Shown here one piece after another: positions 36,701-47,486 of a stretch of 64,000 bases of DNA (positions are counted from its first letter, which is position 1; every line of letters starts with the position of its first letter). Under the pieces are notes generated by a model. It was given only the letters and a program-made list of their open reading frames with translations, searched no databases and was not told the origin of the DNA. A program made the position numbers and the translations under genes. The stretch lies in contig DF237227.1 in the NCBI GenBank assembly GCA_000708835.1, positions 1 to 64,000 of the forward strand, in the 5' to 3' direction. Source of the DNA: Klebsormidium nitens. Lineage: Eukaryota > Streptophyta > Klebsormidiophyceae > Klebsormidiales > Klebsormidiaceae.

Positions 36701-37327
36701 CAGACTCCCTGGAGGAGCCCTGGAATCATAAGCTGATGGAACCCAGATTCGAAGCGGTGGAACCCTGATCCCCAAACGCTGACCTTCGCAGGACCCTTGG
36801 TGGAACCCCGCGGTGGAAGAACAGGCGATCATGCGCGTGCACCGGATTGGGCAGACGAAGAACGTCACGATCCGGCGGTTCATTGTCAAGGTCCGTTTCA
36901 TGCGCTATCATGCCTGTAACACGTGCTGTCTTAGCCCTTAAGAAAGGAGGATCGAATGTGAGTTTATGCGAATGAGAACCAGCAACTACCGTGGTTTACA
37001 CGGGCTCACTTGCTTGGCATTCCCGGTCGCTAAGATTTGCGAAATGCAGACTCTACGGACTTTCCGTAAGGGGTTCTTTAGTTGGAGCTGTCGAGAACAC
37101 AACCAACAAAGCTCGTAGCTTCTCTACTTATGCCTCTCAAAAAGTTGGTTATTAGGTTCCTGACCAGATTTCGTCTGACTTTGATTACAAATGTTTGTGC
37201 GCAGGGTTCCGTTGAGGAGCGCATGCAGCAGGTCCAAGCACGGAAGCAGAAAATGGTGAACGGCGCGCTCACTGATCAGGAGATGAAGTCCGCTCGGATA
37301 GAGGATCTGAAAATGCTGTTCAGGTAG
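27763..37327 (+). CDS. RAD5/HLTF-like SNF2 ATPase with HIRAN and RING domains, 1199 aa
   Basis: Eleven exons: 27763-28793, 29585-29939, 30512-30778, 31096-31748, 32331-32480, 33803-33986, 34272-34642, 35568-35768, 36260-36425, 36792-36890 and 37205-37327. Domains in order: a UBA-like helical start (about 8-46); an acidic, Pro-rich linker; a HIRAN domain (about 225-355); the SNF2 ATPase with [12 protein letters not shown] at 540-551 and DEAH at 722-725; a C3HC4 RING (CPIC...[10 protein letters not shown]...CPVC) ending near 1003; and helicase C with [27 protein letters not shown] and HRIGQT. A RING placed inside the helicase is the hallmark of RAD5/HLTF. These enzymes polyubiquitinate PCNA and remodel stalled forks in the nucleus. 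All key residues are present. Introns 4 to 8 carry junction copies and introns 1 and 7 hold MITE-like elements. Confidence 0.92.
29206..29483. mobile_element. MITE-like element in intron 1 of the RAD5-like gene
   Basis: The ends are perfect inverted repeats of 22 bp: TACCGTAGCGCCAAGGGAAT(TA) at 29206-29227 and its reverse complement at 29462-29483. The interior is AT-rich and non-coding. The outermost TA on both sides may be a TA target duplication, as in Tc1/mariner-type MITEs. Total length is 278 bp. Confidence 0.85.
31830..32010 (+). repeat. Copies of the exon 4 donor junction, RAD5-like gene
   Basis: The exon 4 end CCTGCTGCACTTTCTCAGGT (31731) recurs at 31863 as CCTGCTGCATTTTCTCAGGT. The upstream part AACAAGCTGGAG is also copied. 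A decayed form at 31988 reads TCTGCTGCACTCTGGTAGTA. Spacings are 132 and 125 bp. The first copy keeps a good donor (AGGTAAAA). Confidence 0.85.
32560..33205 (+). repeat. Copies of the exon 5 donor junction, RAD5-like gene
   Basis: The exon 5 end (codons for [18 protein letters not shown], then GTAAGG) is repeated at 32572-32631 with a GTAAAG donor, 145 bp from the real one. It recurs at 32912-32966 as [18 protein letters not shown] followed by GTGTGG. Fainter traces are near 33045 and 33165. The copied reading frame stays open in both clear copies. Confidence 0.9.
33340..33735 (+). repeat. Copies of the exon 6 acceptor junction, RAD5-like gene
   Basis: The real acceptor and exon start (CCCCAG, then codons for [17 protein letters not shown]) at 33797 onward are preceded by three diverged copies. 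Taking the ATGGCGGTCG word at 33831 as anchor, copies lie at 33684, 33512 and 33372, giving spacings of 147, 172 and 140 bp. The nearest copy is almost identical over 40 bp. AG acceptors persist in all three. Confidence 0.9.
34690..34925 (+). repeat. Decayed copies of the RING exon donor junction
   Basis: Downstream of the RING exon (end CCCCGTCTGCAGGTGAGG at 34631) the junction reappears as GAGTCGCAGGTGTTTGAG near 34776. It recurs as GCCCCGTCTGCATATG near 34907. Spacings are 137 and 138 bp. The second copy has lost the donor (GT to AT). Confidence 0.65.
35326..35526. mobile_element. MITE-like element in intron 7 of the RAD5-like gene
   Basis: The ends are inverted repeats of about 27 bp: TATACCGTACCAGCGTTTGA(TTTCGTCA) at 35326 and its reverse complement ending at 35526, differing by one inserted base. 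The 200-bp body is AT-rich and non-coding. The TACCGTA start resembles the element at 29206, although the inner arms differ. Confidence 0.85.
35845..35880 (+). repeat. Short copy of the exon 8 donor junction, RAD5-like gene
   Basis: TTCAAAAGGTGCGCACCGGC at 35851 repeats CTCAAAAGGTGCGGGTCGCC at 35761, the exon 8 end and donor, with a spacing of 90 bp. Confidence 0.6.
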
Positions 37328-38600
37328 AGTGAGCCCAAGCGACGAGGTCACACTGATTGTGCTAAAACGTGCAGCCACTTATTTTAACAGCCACAAACAT
37401 GCCCTCCGAACGACATGTGGTCGTTCCAGGGGAAGTTGCTGCTCCTAAGGCCCGCCTGATCTTTTGGCTCGTCGGTCTCACCCAGCTATGGTCAACGACC
37501 ATGATTCAGACTTCTTGTTGGTCACTGCTCGACGACTGTTACGCATACAAGGACGTCCGAGCTCTCGGAGCTCACACTCCTCATAGCGTCTTGTCTTTAC
37601 ATTTTCTGCTTATACGACTAGTCACGTTTGATCTGAGATCCGGGAAAGGCAAATCACGTGCTTAACTATTTCATTAGACTAAACTTTTACCGGAGCAGAG
37701 AGCCGGGCTTGTTTCAACATGCGATTGGACCCGATACAGAACGCGTCTCAGTCTGATCCTGCCTAGCTTAGCTACTGTTTACTACAAGTTTTGAGTTCAT
37801 GGTTTGCGTTGAATGTACATACCGTCCCCAAGCTATACAGGATATGTCAGTGTCAATGTATGTCTCGCTGAAGTATATAACAACTAGTGCTGGGTTGCGT
37901 CGCCAGGTAATAGAAAGTCTGTATACAGTCAGCTTGGATATATCACACATCCCGACATTACGAGGGATCCGCCTGCCTGAAAGGCATGCAATTAAACTAC
38001 ACATGCTTTCAGCATGTATTTAGCCTGAGCTTCAAGTTTATATATACCGGCCGCATACTGCATCGTCCAAGTTTAATGCATGCCAGTGCGCACTGAAGTC
38101 TCATGCTCGCGAGCTAGGACCAACGCGCGGTGGCATGTGCGGCATCATTGCAAATAGTAAAGATCCTGTCGGATCGATGGTGGGTATACTTCTGCACCGT
38201 GCGTGCATGGCGGCATCGATTGCAGTCCCGGTGAGGAGCAACTTTCTGTAGAGTATGCATAGCGCGTGCCACTGACATGGATGCGTCAAGCATCGACTCG
38301 TCATGCTGCAGGCCTGCAAGCCCCGGCCAAAAGCACATTTCTAGTTTTTCCGAGTCATTTTCGTGGTGGATTGCGAAGTGAACATCTGAAAAGGTGAAAG
38401 GCAAAGGCGTGCATGCATATGTCCTGAACCTATAATTACTGCATAACACAGAGTACACATAAGCACAACTTTTGTAAATATGTATGAACAATGAAGGTCA
38501 TCAGACTCCCCTTCTCTTGCCCTCCTTCTGCTTTTAAGGTTTTCCTGAAGCTAAGGAGTGCTTCTCAAGTTCTCCTGAGCTCTTCGTCCGAAATTGCGGC
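37328..38600. other. Convergent spacer between RAD5-like and IQM genes
   Basis: This stretch separates two stop codons facing each other and is expected to contain both 3' UTRs. It becomes AT-rich from about 37.7 kb. No gene, RNA or clear repeat was seen. Confidence 0.6.
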
Positions 38601-41600
38601 TTAAAATGTACGGCGTATGACAGAGTCGGGTGAAGTCTTCGATCCATTGGCCCGTTCCTTCGTAGGAGCTGGGCCTGTACTACATTCTTCGTTTCTCGTG
38701 CCGCTGAACACGGAAGAATCTTCAACGGCCGACTCTACTTCTGCGTCGGCGGCGCCCGGCTCGAGCACGAAAGTGATGCTAGGGTCTTCCCTGCGGCTTG
38801 TGCTGCCCGCTTCAGCACCGAGGAGGTCGTCTGATACGTACTGTATCTGGAAACCAAAGAAAGGACGAGTGGTCAAGACACGCAAAGGCAGTAAACGCAG
38901 GACACAACGATCCGAGTGGACCAAAGCGTGCAAAAGTAGAGCCTCCGCATAGATTGGACTTCCCTCTCTCTCTGCAGTAGTCACTACCTATCTGACCAAG
39001 CTGTCTATCAAGTCGGGGCCGAACCCCATATGTCCCCGGCGTCTCTCCAGTATGTTCGACTTCCTCCAAAGGATGCAACGTAGCCGGACGGGTTCGGCTT
39101 CGCCATTGGAAAGAGACTTTCTCAGCATGGCTATGCTCGGTAAGAAGCTACCCCTGGAGCAAGCTACATAATCTGCGGTAGTTTTGCAGGGGCTAGCAGG
39201 CTACGATAGAGAAGCTAAGCGTCACCGATATACAGGAACAATCAGTTGGACCGAAACAGGCGCAAGGAAGGACGAGTATGAGGAGTTTGACATGCTGCTT
39301 TCGATTTTGCGCAAGCACAAGCAAGGTTAATCCGAGGTAAGACATCGTCCAGACACTGTGAAGCGTTGACCTGATGAGAGCAAGTAGACCAGCGCGTCAA
39401 CGAGAAAATGCAAGGGAACAGTATGGTCGTAAGCTTGGCTTATGCTACTTTGCTACAGCGAAGGAAGAATTCTTATCCTTGTAGGACTAGGCGACAAACG
39501 CTTTCCACCGCTCGTGCTTCTTTCCTGTTCTCAAAGGGTTGTCTCTACAAACGTGACGCACTAGATCCATTTCGATGCCCTTGGTGCAGTAAACATAAAT
39601 GGTCGAACAGGCGCAGACAGTCCGGAAAGAGACAAGTACTTGCGAGCCCAGGCCCCACGGCACCGGCAAACAAAACACAGCAGCGGAAACGACAAACACA
39701 AGAGCCCAGAGCAAAATTACAGTACCCTCCTCAGATGTCCACCCAAAAATGACGTGCCTAGGTAAGCCGCTACGCCGGCGGGAACAAACCTCCGCCGCAC
39801 GCACCTGAGCACTCTTACCTTTGCTTGACTCAGGTCGACGCCGGTCTCGGTCAGGATCCGGAGCAACTCGTCGAAGTTCTCCTTGGTCGGGTGGTAATGC
39901 CCGCTGTGCGCCTCCATCAGCTTGAGCGTCCCGTGGTCGCATTGTAACCGGCCGGCGGCTTTGGTGGCGGCGCCGGAGAGGAAGCTCGAGTGCTGGAAGC
40001 GGCCTTTTTGCTTCTGCAGGGGGGATTTTGACCTTTCAGGGGGAGTTGTCAGATTCAAACAGTGGTTTTCTAGCTCTAGAGCGTGTCTGGACTTGAGAGG
40101 GGCGGCGCCAGAGGTGAAGCTAGTGTGCGGGAAGCGGCCTCTTTGCTTCTGCGGGACAAGAACGTGTTCGTGTCAGGGGAAGCTGTGTGTCAGGGGTTAG
40201 TTCAGAGAGTGTTGCCTGCTCTACAGCGTGTCTGAATGCGAGGGCTTTTGAGGGATTTGAAAGGGGTTGACTATGCCAGAGGTAGTTCTTTGTATCATCC
40301 ACACATAGTTCCTTATATTCTTTCGGGGCCGACAAGGAGTGAGCCTGAGGCCGAAATCCGGCGTCCACCAAATCATGAGGAAGCTTGAGTGCTGGGAGCG
40401 GCCTGGTTGCTTTCGTGGAAAGAAAATTTCCTGTGTTAGGGAGTTCTTCTAGATCACAGTGCCTGCTCTAGAACGTGGTCTGGAGCTTCTTCGTGTCGGG
40501 GGGGGGGTTCCAACTTTGACTAGTTGCCTGCTGTAGAGCGTGTCTGGATTCGAGGGCAATGGTGTAGCGGGACCAAAAACTGAGGCTGGCATCTTTGCTT
40601 CTGCGGGGAGAGAGCTTGTTTTCGATTCCAACCGATATTCCTTGACGGAGTCAATCCTGATTCCGTGGGTTTTTCCGCCCTTGACATGGATTAGCGCACA
40701 ATTGCCCGCTTTCAAGGAAGGCATTGGGCTCTTCCAGACGGCGACGGCAGGACAGATTCGGAGCTAGTCACTGGCCAAAAGCGGGATATACGCAGGCGGG
40801 TTGGTGTCTAGTGTCAAGGCTCCGCTTTCAATAAAGGCGATCAGAAAATCTCGAGCCGAAAAGCTTCGCAAAACTTCTCCATAACACAAAGCCGGACAGA
40901 ACACAGAGAAAAAAATGGAATCAACGACTAGAATCAAGAACGGTTTCCACAGCAACTCGAACTTTGGAAGGATTGAGTTCGGGACACGTGATGCCTTACC
41001 GCTGAGATGTACAGCTTTCCATGCGCGTCCATCACGAAGATCCACTTCTTGTCCTTGTCGGTGTGAATCGGCTCCTGGCTCAGCCGGTTGAGCAGCTTCC
41101 CATGGACCACCTCCACCTCGTACGCCATTCGCTCCACCTTTGGGAAGGACAACTCCCATTTTACAATCAGGGGTCGAATAAGCTGATGTCAGCATGACGC
41201 GTGGCGTGAGGTCAGCAGAGTCGGATGACGGATCTTCGGCTGTTCGCAGACAAGGCCCTATACGCCATGCGCTACACCTGGGTGGAGGGAATGAATGCTT
41301 TCTAAAACGTCGGCCAAGAGGCTGACGTTAGCATCAGCCGCGAAGTGATGTCGGCAGAGTCGGACGAAGGATCTTCGGCTGTTTGCAGACAAGGGCCCTG
41401 TACGCAATACGTTCCACCTGGGTGGAGAGGAGGGAAAACTCATTCTTTTGGAACATGGGCCGAGAGGCTGACGTCAACATGATCACACGGCGTGAGGTCA
41501 GCAGAGTCGGACGAAGGATGTTTCTGAAGTTCGCACGCAAGGCCGTACGCCACACGCTTTGCGTAACAGGAAGAAGAAACTTTTGCGGCACGGGCCTGGA

Positions 41601-44498
41601 AGCTGGGTTCGAAGATTTCAGCATGGCCCACGACGTGATGTTGGCAATAGACTGGACGGCATAAAGAGGCTCGTCTCAACCAGCCAATGGGAGTACTCTA
41701 CGCAAAAGGAAAAGCTGGACGAATCTTATTCTTGGCTTTAGGAACGACTATTCCTCTTCGCAAGAAGATTCGTGGTTGTAAGAAAGGAAATACTATACAG
41801 ATCAGAAGAAGAAGCTGCACGAGCTCATTCTTTGCTTCAAACATAGCTCTCTCTTCAACCGAAAGCATTGTGTATGTACGGAAGAAACCGTACCGGAGTC
41901 AGGTACTTGATGAGCTCGCCCTGCAGCTTCTTCCGGGGGCACTCCTCCAACTCCACGTGCTGTCCCTCGCCAACGTCCAGCCTGCAGATCGGCGTAAAAT
42001 GTAAGTTCAGGTATGTAGTAAGCGTTAGGAAGTCGTATCTCGCCAGCCTAGAACGGGTGGGGTTGCAATCGGGAGTTACGGTGGGTGCAGAGTGCGGAGC
42101 AGGTGATCACGAGGGTGAGTTTCTTTGGGTTAGGTTGGGAGCTTCCACGGGCTTCCAACTCCTGATAGTTCTATAAAGCGGTTAATAGAACGAACTCATT
42201 CGTCTTTGCCTATTGGCTTCCTTGATTTCTGGGGACTAGCAAGCGGCTTTATGAAGAAACATCAGCTCGGCAGCGACGTATCGTCCAGCGTTACCTGCTT
42301 AGACAGTCCCCCATGACCGTTTGTTGGCAAGGAGACCCTAAGGGAGCCTGTATCGACCTTTTGAAACTTTCAAATTTGACCAGCCTCCCCAATTAATTTC
42401 GACGCACACTACACTTTCCTGCAGAAACAGTTGTCGGTTCGCCGTCACTCTGAAACGGGATTTCCTCTTGACGGAGCTCTTACCAGTAGAAGAACGGTTG
42501 GTCAGTGTCGCTCTTCTGCCATACTTGGTAGTAGAGTTGCAGATTGTGGCCGTAACGGTGCCGTGCATCGACCTGCGCACGCGCACCAAAGGATCAGTGC
42601 CCTAAGACACCACTGGCTCATTCAAACACTCAAGAAACACCGACACGCCAACACGATCAGGCAGAATGTCTCTCAAACAAAAGGATCGAGAATCAGGCGA
42701 AGCTGGGCATTGCCTTGAGAGAATACGCGTTTGAACGTCCTAATGGTACCTGGGGCCGCCGCTCTCAGTAGGAGATATCTGCGTTCCCCACAACCTTGAT
42801 GAATCATCCAGGTTTGGGCCGCTTGAAAAGGGCAACCGATTCTCTCAAGCTACCAATCCGCCCAGGTTCCGCTTCACAGCCGCTCTCTTGTCAAGAGGTT
42901 GCAGCGTAAATCGTCGAAAATGGTGCGCTGCCGAAAAGTCAATGGACAGCGACCTTTACAACACTCACCGCTTCCAACCAGTGATTAATGCCCAGCAGCC
43001 TCGCCTTGTCATCTGCGCCGAGTCCCTTCCCAACCTGTACATAAGTCCGGCATAAGCGTAAGGGGAAAACCTTTGCCCATCATGCCTAGCCCTGGTTCGA
43101 CTGCAAGTTCATCATTTTGGAAGAAGTCGACCACAACATTATGAACTTTGACTGAACATAGTTGTTGCACTGCAAAACTGACCGATCAGTAACCATCAGT
43201 TGGCAGCTGGGCCAGTTCTGGGTGGACGTTAATGCGAAGCGAATTGCGGAAATCTGCCAATCACACATATTGTAGCCGCAACCCAGAGCACATCACACAC
43301 AATTGGGACTGCACATTTAGAGCCGCTCGGCATGGGAGTTAGAGAAGGTACACAAGGGAGGGGTTTTGGTGTTCCATTCTTTCCAATATTCGCAGCTTTC
43401 TGAAATGGTTTCTTGTTTTGCTATTCGCACATCTTCAACTCGTTTTTTGCTTCACTGTGCTCAGGCCTTCCTTTCCTGGCACTTGCCCCGTAATGCATTC
43501 ACAGAATGGCATCTCGCACGTTTGTTGCTTGGTCGGTCGTTCTTCAAAACACTGACCTTTGAAGCCTTTGACTTGAGCCGGAGCCACCTCTTCACGGTTG
43601 TCTCATCCCCATCCGTACTGTTGTTTTGCTGTAAAGCCAACGCGTCTAGCACGCTTGACCTGCGTGCAAGTAGATTTTTCAAAGACCAGCTTTTGTCTCG
43701 AAGGTCAGCCCAACGAGGGAACACATGTGTAATGTCTCCAAATATTCTTTGCTAAATGTGCGGAGCAACTGCTCAAGGAGATTCTAATCGCAGAAGCTGT
43801 TGCTTTTTCGACCTTCTGACTTTGGCAACAAGCGGCGCGCTTGCCCTCGCAATACAACTTTCAGAAAACAGGTCCAACAAGGCGGGCTGCATTCTGTTAT
43901 CGCCTCAAGAAGCACCGCCTTGAAAACAGCTCTGTTCCAAAAACCACCATCGTTTTCCTTCAAAAGATGACCATCATTCAGAAAGGAAGCGGGGATCAAG
44001 AGAGTCCTTTCCAAGGGTGACAATCTGCGGGTGCGGCTCACTGCACGGTCAAACAGCGTTGTTGCCAACAGCAATGCTCCTGACGGAAATGTTGAAACTG
44101 TAAGGTTCAGAGAATCCAGCAAGTCATATGCTCCTTAACACATCCTCAGAGAAGTTTACAGGAAGTGTCCGCTGCAATGGGGGTAATGAATGTAGTACAG
44201 ATAAGAAGCAGTAAGAGTGTAAGGATACGTTGTCAGCACGAGAAACCGAAGATAGAGAGGCTGCTCACCAGCCCTTCTCCTGCTCTAATAAGGCAATGTC
44301 AGCCAATCGGCGCCTCTCCCTGTGTCCGCGGAATATGCGCTGCACCGTGATTGCCGCTGACGCATCAGCAGCAGAGTCAGCAGACTCTTGAGACCTCCCG
44401 CTGGTAGACGCCTCTGCCCCATAGTCATTCATGGCCTTGTGACTCTGCTTTTCCACAGGAACTGATGAGTTATCCCTCACTTTAACCGAGGTCTCCAT
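38601..44498 (-). CDS. IQM-type calmodulin-binding protein, 384 aa
   Basis: Eight exons on the minus strand: 44498-44269, 43659-43557, 43034-42969, 42572-42484, 41981-41894, 41137-41000, 40013-39819 and 38846-38601, all phase-consistent. One IQ motif ([16 protein letters not shown], 50-65) should bind calcium-free calmodulin. The rest follows the plant IQM family block by block: [20 protein letters not shown], then [79 protein letters not shown] and [13 protein letters not shown]. Arabidopsis IQM proteins are involved in stress and stomatal responses; the role here is unknown. The acidic, Ser-rich C-terminal exon is poorly conserved, and an extra small exon between the last two cannot be excluded. 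Two introns carry junction copies. Confidence 0.88.
40100..40625 (-). repeat. Copies of the exon 7 acceptor junction, IQM gene
   Basis: On the plus strand the junction word GGCCTTTTTGCTTCTGCAGG (40001) recurs. It reads GGCCTCTTTGCTTCTGCGGG at 40136, GGCCTGGTTGCTTTCGTGG at 40400 and GGCATCTTTGCTTCTGCGGG at 40588. Intronic words such as AGAGCGTGTCTGGA are repeated along with it. Spacings are 135, 264 and 188 bp, and the AG of the acceptor is lost in the copies. Confidence 0.8.
41180..41690 (-). repeat. Regular tandem array of the exon 6 acceptor junction, IQM gene
   Basis: The word TACGCCATTCGCTCCACC in exon 6 (41121) recurs at 41261, 41401 and 41546, spaced 140, 140 and 145 bp. The intronic part of each unit is also kept, including GTCAGCAGAGTCGGA and GGATCTTCGGCTGTT. 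The array lies upstream of the real acceptor on the transcribed strand. Confidence 0.9.
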
Positions 44499-46004
44499 CG
44501 GCTTGTTAGCTTGCTTGCAGCCTGGCCGGAAAGGTTTCTATATTTCAGACGAGCCTGCACGTGCACACAAAGAGCGAAGATAAGACAAACTTACTTGAGT
44601 TGTTAGTCAATTGAGCTGGCTTAGTGCTCTTGCAGAGCGTTGAGAATGCAAACTTCCTAAATGCAAGGCCTTGCAATTTGATCGGGAACATAAGGAAACT
44701 GACGTTCTATCAATTGTAAGAGCAGGTCTGAAACAGCAATCACAGCCAATTTGACCCAAACTTTTTAGCCCAGACCAAAGGGCCTGCAATTGTCATCCAT
44801 TGAAACTCACAGACGTGCAAAGAACGGTTGCTGCCAAAAGCTTGTAAGTCCAACTTACAAAGACACTAAACAGGTTCCTTGTACTCTCACCAGGTTCACA
44901 AAGTCCACAGTTGCAGAACTTTCTCGGACCAAAGGAGACAAGAGCAACAAAGTTCTGTCAAAGTGGGTGAGACAACTGAGAGTGGGCAGCTTTCAAGAAA
45001 GCTACCGGTTGAGAGGGGTTCAGGTATGAAGGACGGGTATGGACTGCGTTCAGTTGCGAAGCGGTATAATGGTAACCTTATCTGGACAGGAGACTTCAGC
45101 ATACACTTTAAACGCACCTTGGCAAAAGGATCGCTCACCTTCTACTTGAGAACGGGCGTAAGACAGTGGGACAACTGTTGCCCGCTTGGCAGCAGACCAA
45201 CAGACGAGCACACACTAATCCCTAAATTTCCTGCCTCTCTATTCCAACCCGCACCAGCTAGGCCCAAGGACTCTTTAAGCTGCTGAGGGTTGCAGCGCAA
45301 TGCGGAGCTTGCTTACGCAACAAGGACCCTGTGAGTCTGACCCTGTCTTCGGAAGAGGAAACTGTGCACAACATGGGCGCCTTGCCGCAATGCTGGGAGC
45401 ACGGTGTGCATGCAGCGCGTGCCTGCAAACCTTAAATAGGTAGTCCTTCTCAGCTGGTTTCTAGGTCCTCACATGACCATCCCCCTTTTTGGACGGCGAC
45501 CTGAGAGCAGGAAATCAGCATTCACGGTCGCTAGGCCCAGGGCCAGCTTGGGAGGCGACCGGGACCTTCCTGAGCACTGCATTGGAAACGCCGGAAAATG
45601 CTGCCGCCTGAGCAGCAGTACGCACAGCCCTCTCGGTTACGGTTGACCACTCTCCACCTCTTTTCCCGTGAGAATGGCAACAGAATGACGATCTTCAAAC
45701 TTCGTAGCGACCAAGGATGACGACCGTCCGGATCACCGGCAGTCACCGAAGCGACTTCAGGTGTCCTATTCAGAAAAATGGACGCCAGATGAGGGTGATC
45801 GGTCGCCAGTCGTCAGCTCCGAGCTTTGTGCGGGGTCGCTTCTTTGACCGAGTTGAAAAGCTGGAGGACGTCCTAACTCAGTAACCCTGCTGGCTAACCC
45901 TGGTGCTCAACCCGAATCCGGTCTGGCCGGCAGGCACAGAGCTGTGCATGCATGCGCTGCAAATCAGCAATCCTACCGCGACACATTTCAGGCGCAAGCA
46001 GAAA
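44499..46004. promoter_or_regulatory. Divergent 1.5-kb spacer, probable bidirectional promoter region
   Basis: The IQM gene starts leftward at 44498 and the plastid membrane protein starts rightward at 46005. The spacer has no supported gene. No specific promoter element was confidently identified; 5' UTR exons could be hidden here. Confidence 0.4.
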
Positions 46005-47486
46005 ATGGCGGCCACCTCTGCATTGTCTCTTGCCACTGGCATCAGCTGCAGTGCTTTTGGAGCAGCTACTGCTCCGAAGCTCAGAAGGGCAGATTTATCC
46101 CCCAGCCCCATTGTTGCTGCTTCTGGCTTTTGTCCTTCACAGTGTGCATTGTTTCCACTAGGTCAAAAGCATGGCGCTTCTTTGCGAGCAATGCAGTCTG
46201 GTTCTACACTCTTCAAAAATAGATTCAGGCGTCAGATATCGAGTCAGGTCTTCAGGAAGAGCTCAACTAGAAATGCGGGCGTCAGGGCAAGCAGTGATTC
46301 GGACACGAGCAATGTCGGGGCAGGTGGTCTTGCAGCTATTGGATTTGGACTGGTCAGCGTGCCAGTTATGGCATGGTCTCTCTTCACATTGAAGGTGAGC
46401 TCACCTCAATGTTTCAGCTGCATTCATCCAAGTAGATGACTTTTTTTGAAACCAAGTTTCCAGAAGTGTTGTCCACCGTCTAAGCTTGATCAAGGTTCAT
46501 TGAACTGCTCTTATGAAAGGGTTTTGTGACATCAATGTTGATCTTGACACAGCCACCTGACTGTACTGTTGCCTCCTACACTTATTGGAGGAGGTATTCA
46601 GACTGGCTGTGATCAATGTACCTTAATCCAATCACTTCTTGAGAGTTCAACATAGTCTGGCAATCGGCCAGCACTTGTTCTTCAGCATTAGCTACCCTTT
46701 GGCTCCCTGTGAAAATCTGTATTACATTGAAGCGAACAGCCAAATTCTTGGGCTGTCCAACTGCATTTGCAGACAACTGGCTGCGGGTTGCCGCCGGGGC
46801 CTGGGGGTGCATTGGGAGGGCTGGAAGGTATAAGCTATCTGGCGATTGTGGGGATCGTCGGTTGGTCTCTGTACACAAAGGTAAGCAAGAGAGATAATTC
46901 CCCTCCTCCTCAGGTCTTGGAAGCACGTCACATGTGGAGGACAGGCAGAAAGTCTTCGAGTAATATGTTTTTGAGCGTCATGTGGTTTCCTCCGACCCGC
47001 TTAACGTGTCCTCTTTCGTCGTCAAGATTCTTGCATCAAATAGTTGGTGCTTCAACGAACCTCCGGAGGATAATAATCGATGGTATGATTCAGGACTGTG
47101 TTGCAATTTTGTTGCTGTCAATGGGTACGCTGTACACGCCCACGGTCTGTTCCTGTAACAGGGATTGTCAACGCTTTCAAAGCTTTATATGTCTTCTAAG
47201 TATTCTGTTGGCGCTCTGTTGATCATCGGCTAATATGGTCACGTCAATGTTTCATCATTGCACTGAACCAGAAGTGTGTCTTGGTTCACATTCCAAGAAT
47301 CATTTGACGAAACTTTGGCAGGTAAAAACTGGGTCCGGCCTTCCCCAAGGCCCTTTCGGGCTTCTAGGAGCGGTAGAGGGCCTGTCATATCTTCTCTGCT
47401 TGGCGGGCCTTGTGGTGTTGGGCTTTCAGGTTGTGGACCATGGCTTCATCCCTTCTCCCACACCGGACGACCGGTGCTTCGGCTAA
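46005..47486 (+). CDS. Putative thylakoid membrane protein with transit peptide, 220 aa
   Basis: Three exons, 46005-46394, 46773-46880 and 47322-47486, all joined in phase 0. The first about 95 residues are rich in Ser, Ala and Arg and lack acidic residues at the start, as in a chloroplast transit peptide. Three hydrophobic segments follow, each ending an exon-encoded unit. Exons 2 and 3 encode clear repeats of one module (TGCGLPPGPGGALGGLEGIS and TGSGLPQGPFGLLGAVEGLS). The end of exon 1 (MAWSLFTLK) echoes the end of exon 2 (GWSLYTK). Similar small plastid proteins of unknown function occur in plants. ATG 46005 has a good AAAATGGCG context; the upstream in-frame ATG at 45903 is less likely. 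No catalytic motif is visible. Confidence 0.82.

Noticed and set aside
37369-37665. 98-codon frame after the RAD5 stop
   Set aside because: No motif, and it lies in the expected 3' UTR of the RAD5-like gene.
43461-43724. Longer IQM exon 2 including the upstream residues WADLRDKSW
   Set aside because: No acceptor in the right phase precedes it, while the CAG ending at 43660 gives the correct phase and aligns with the IQM family.
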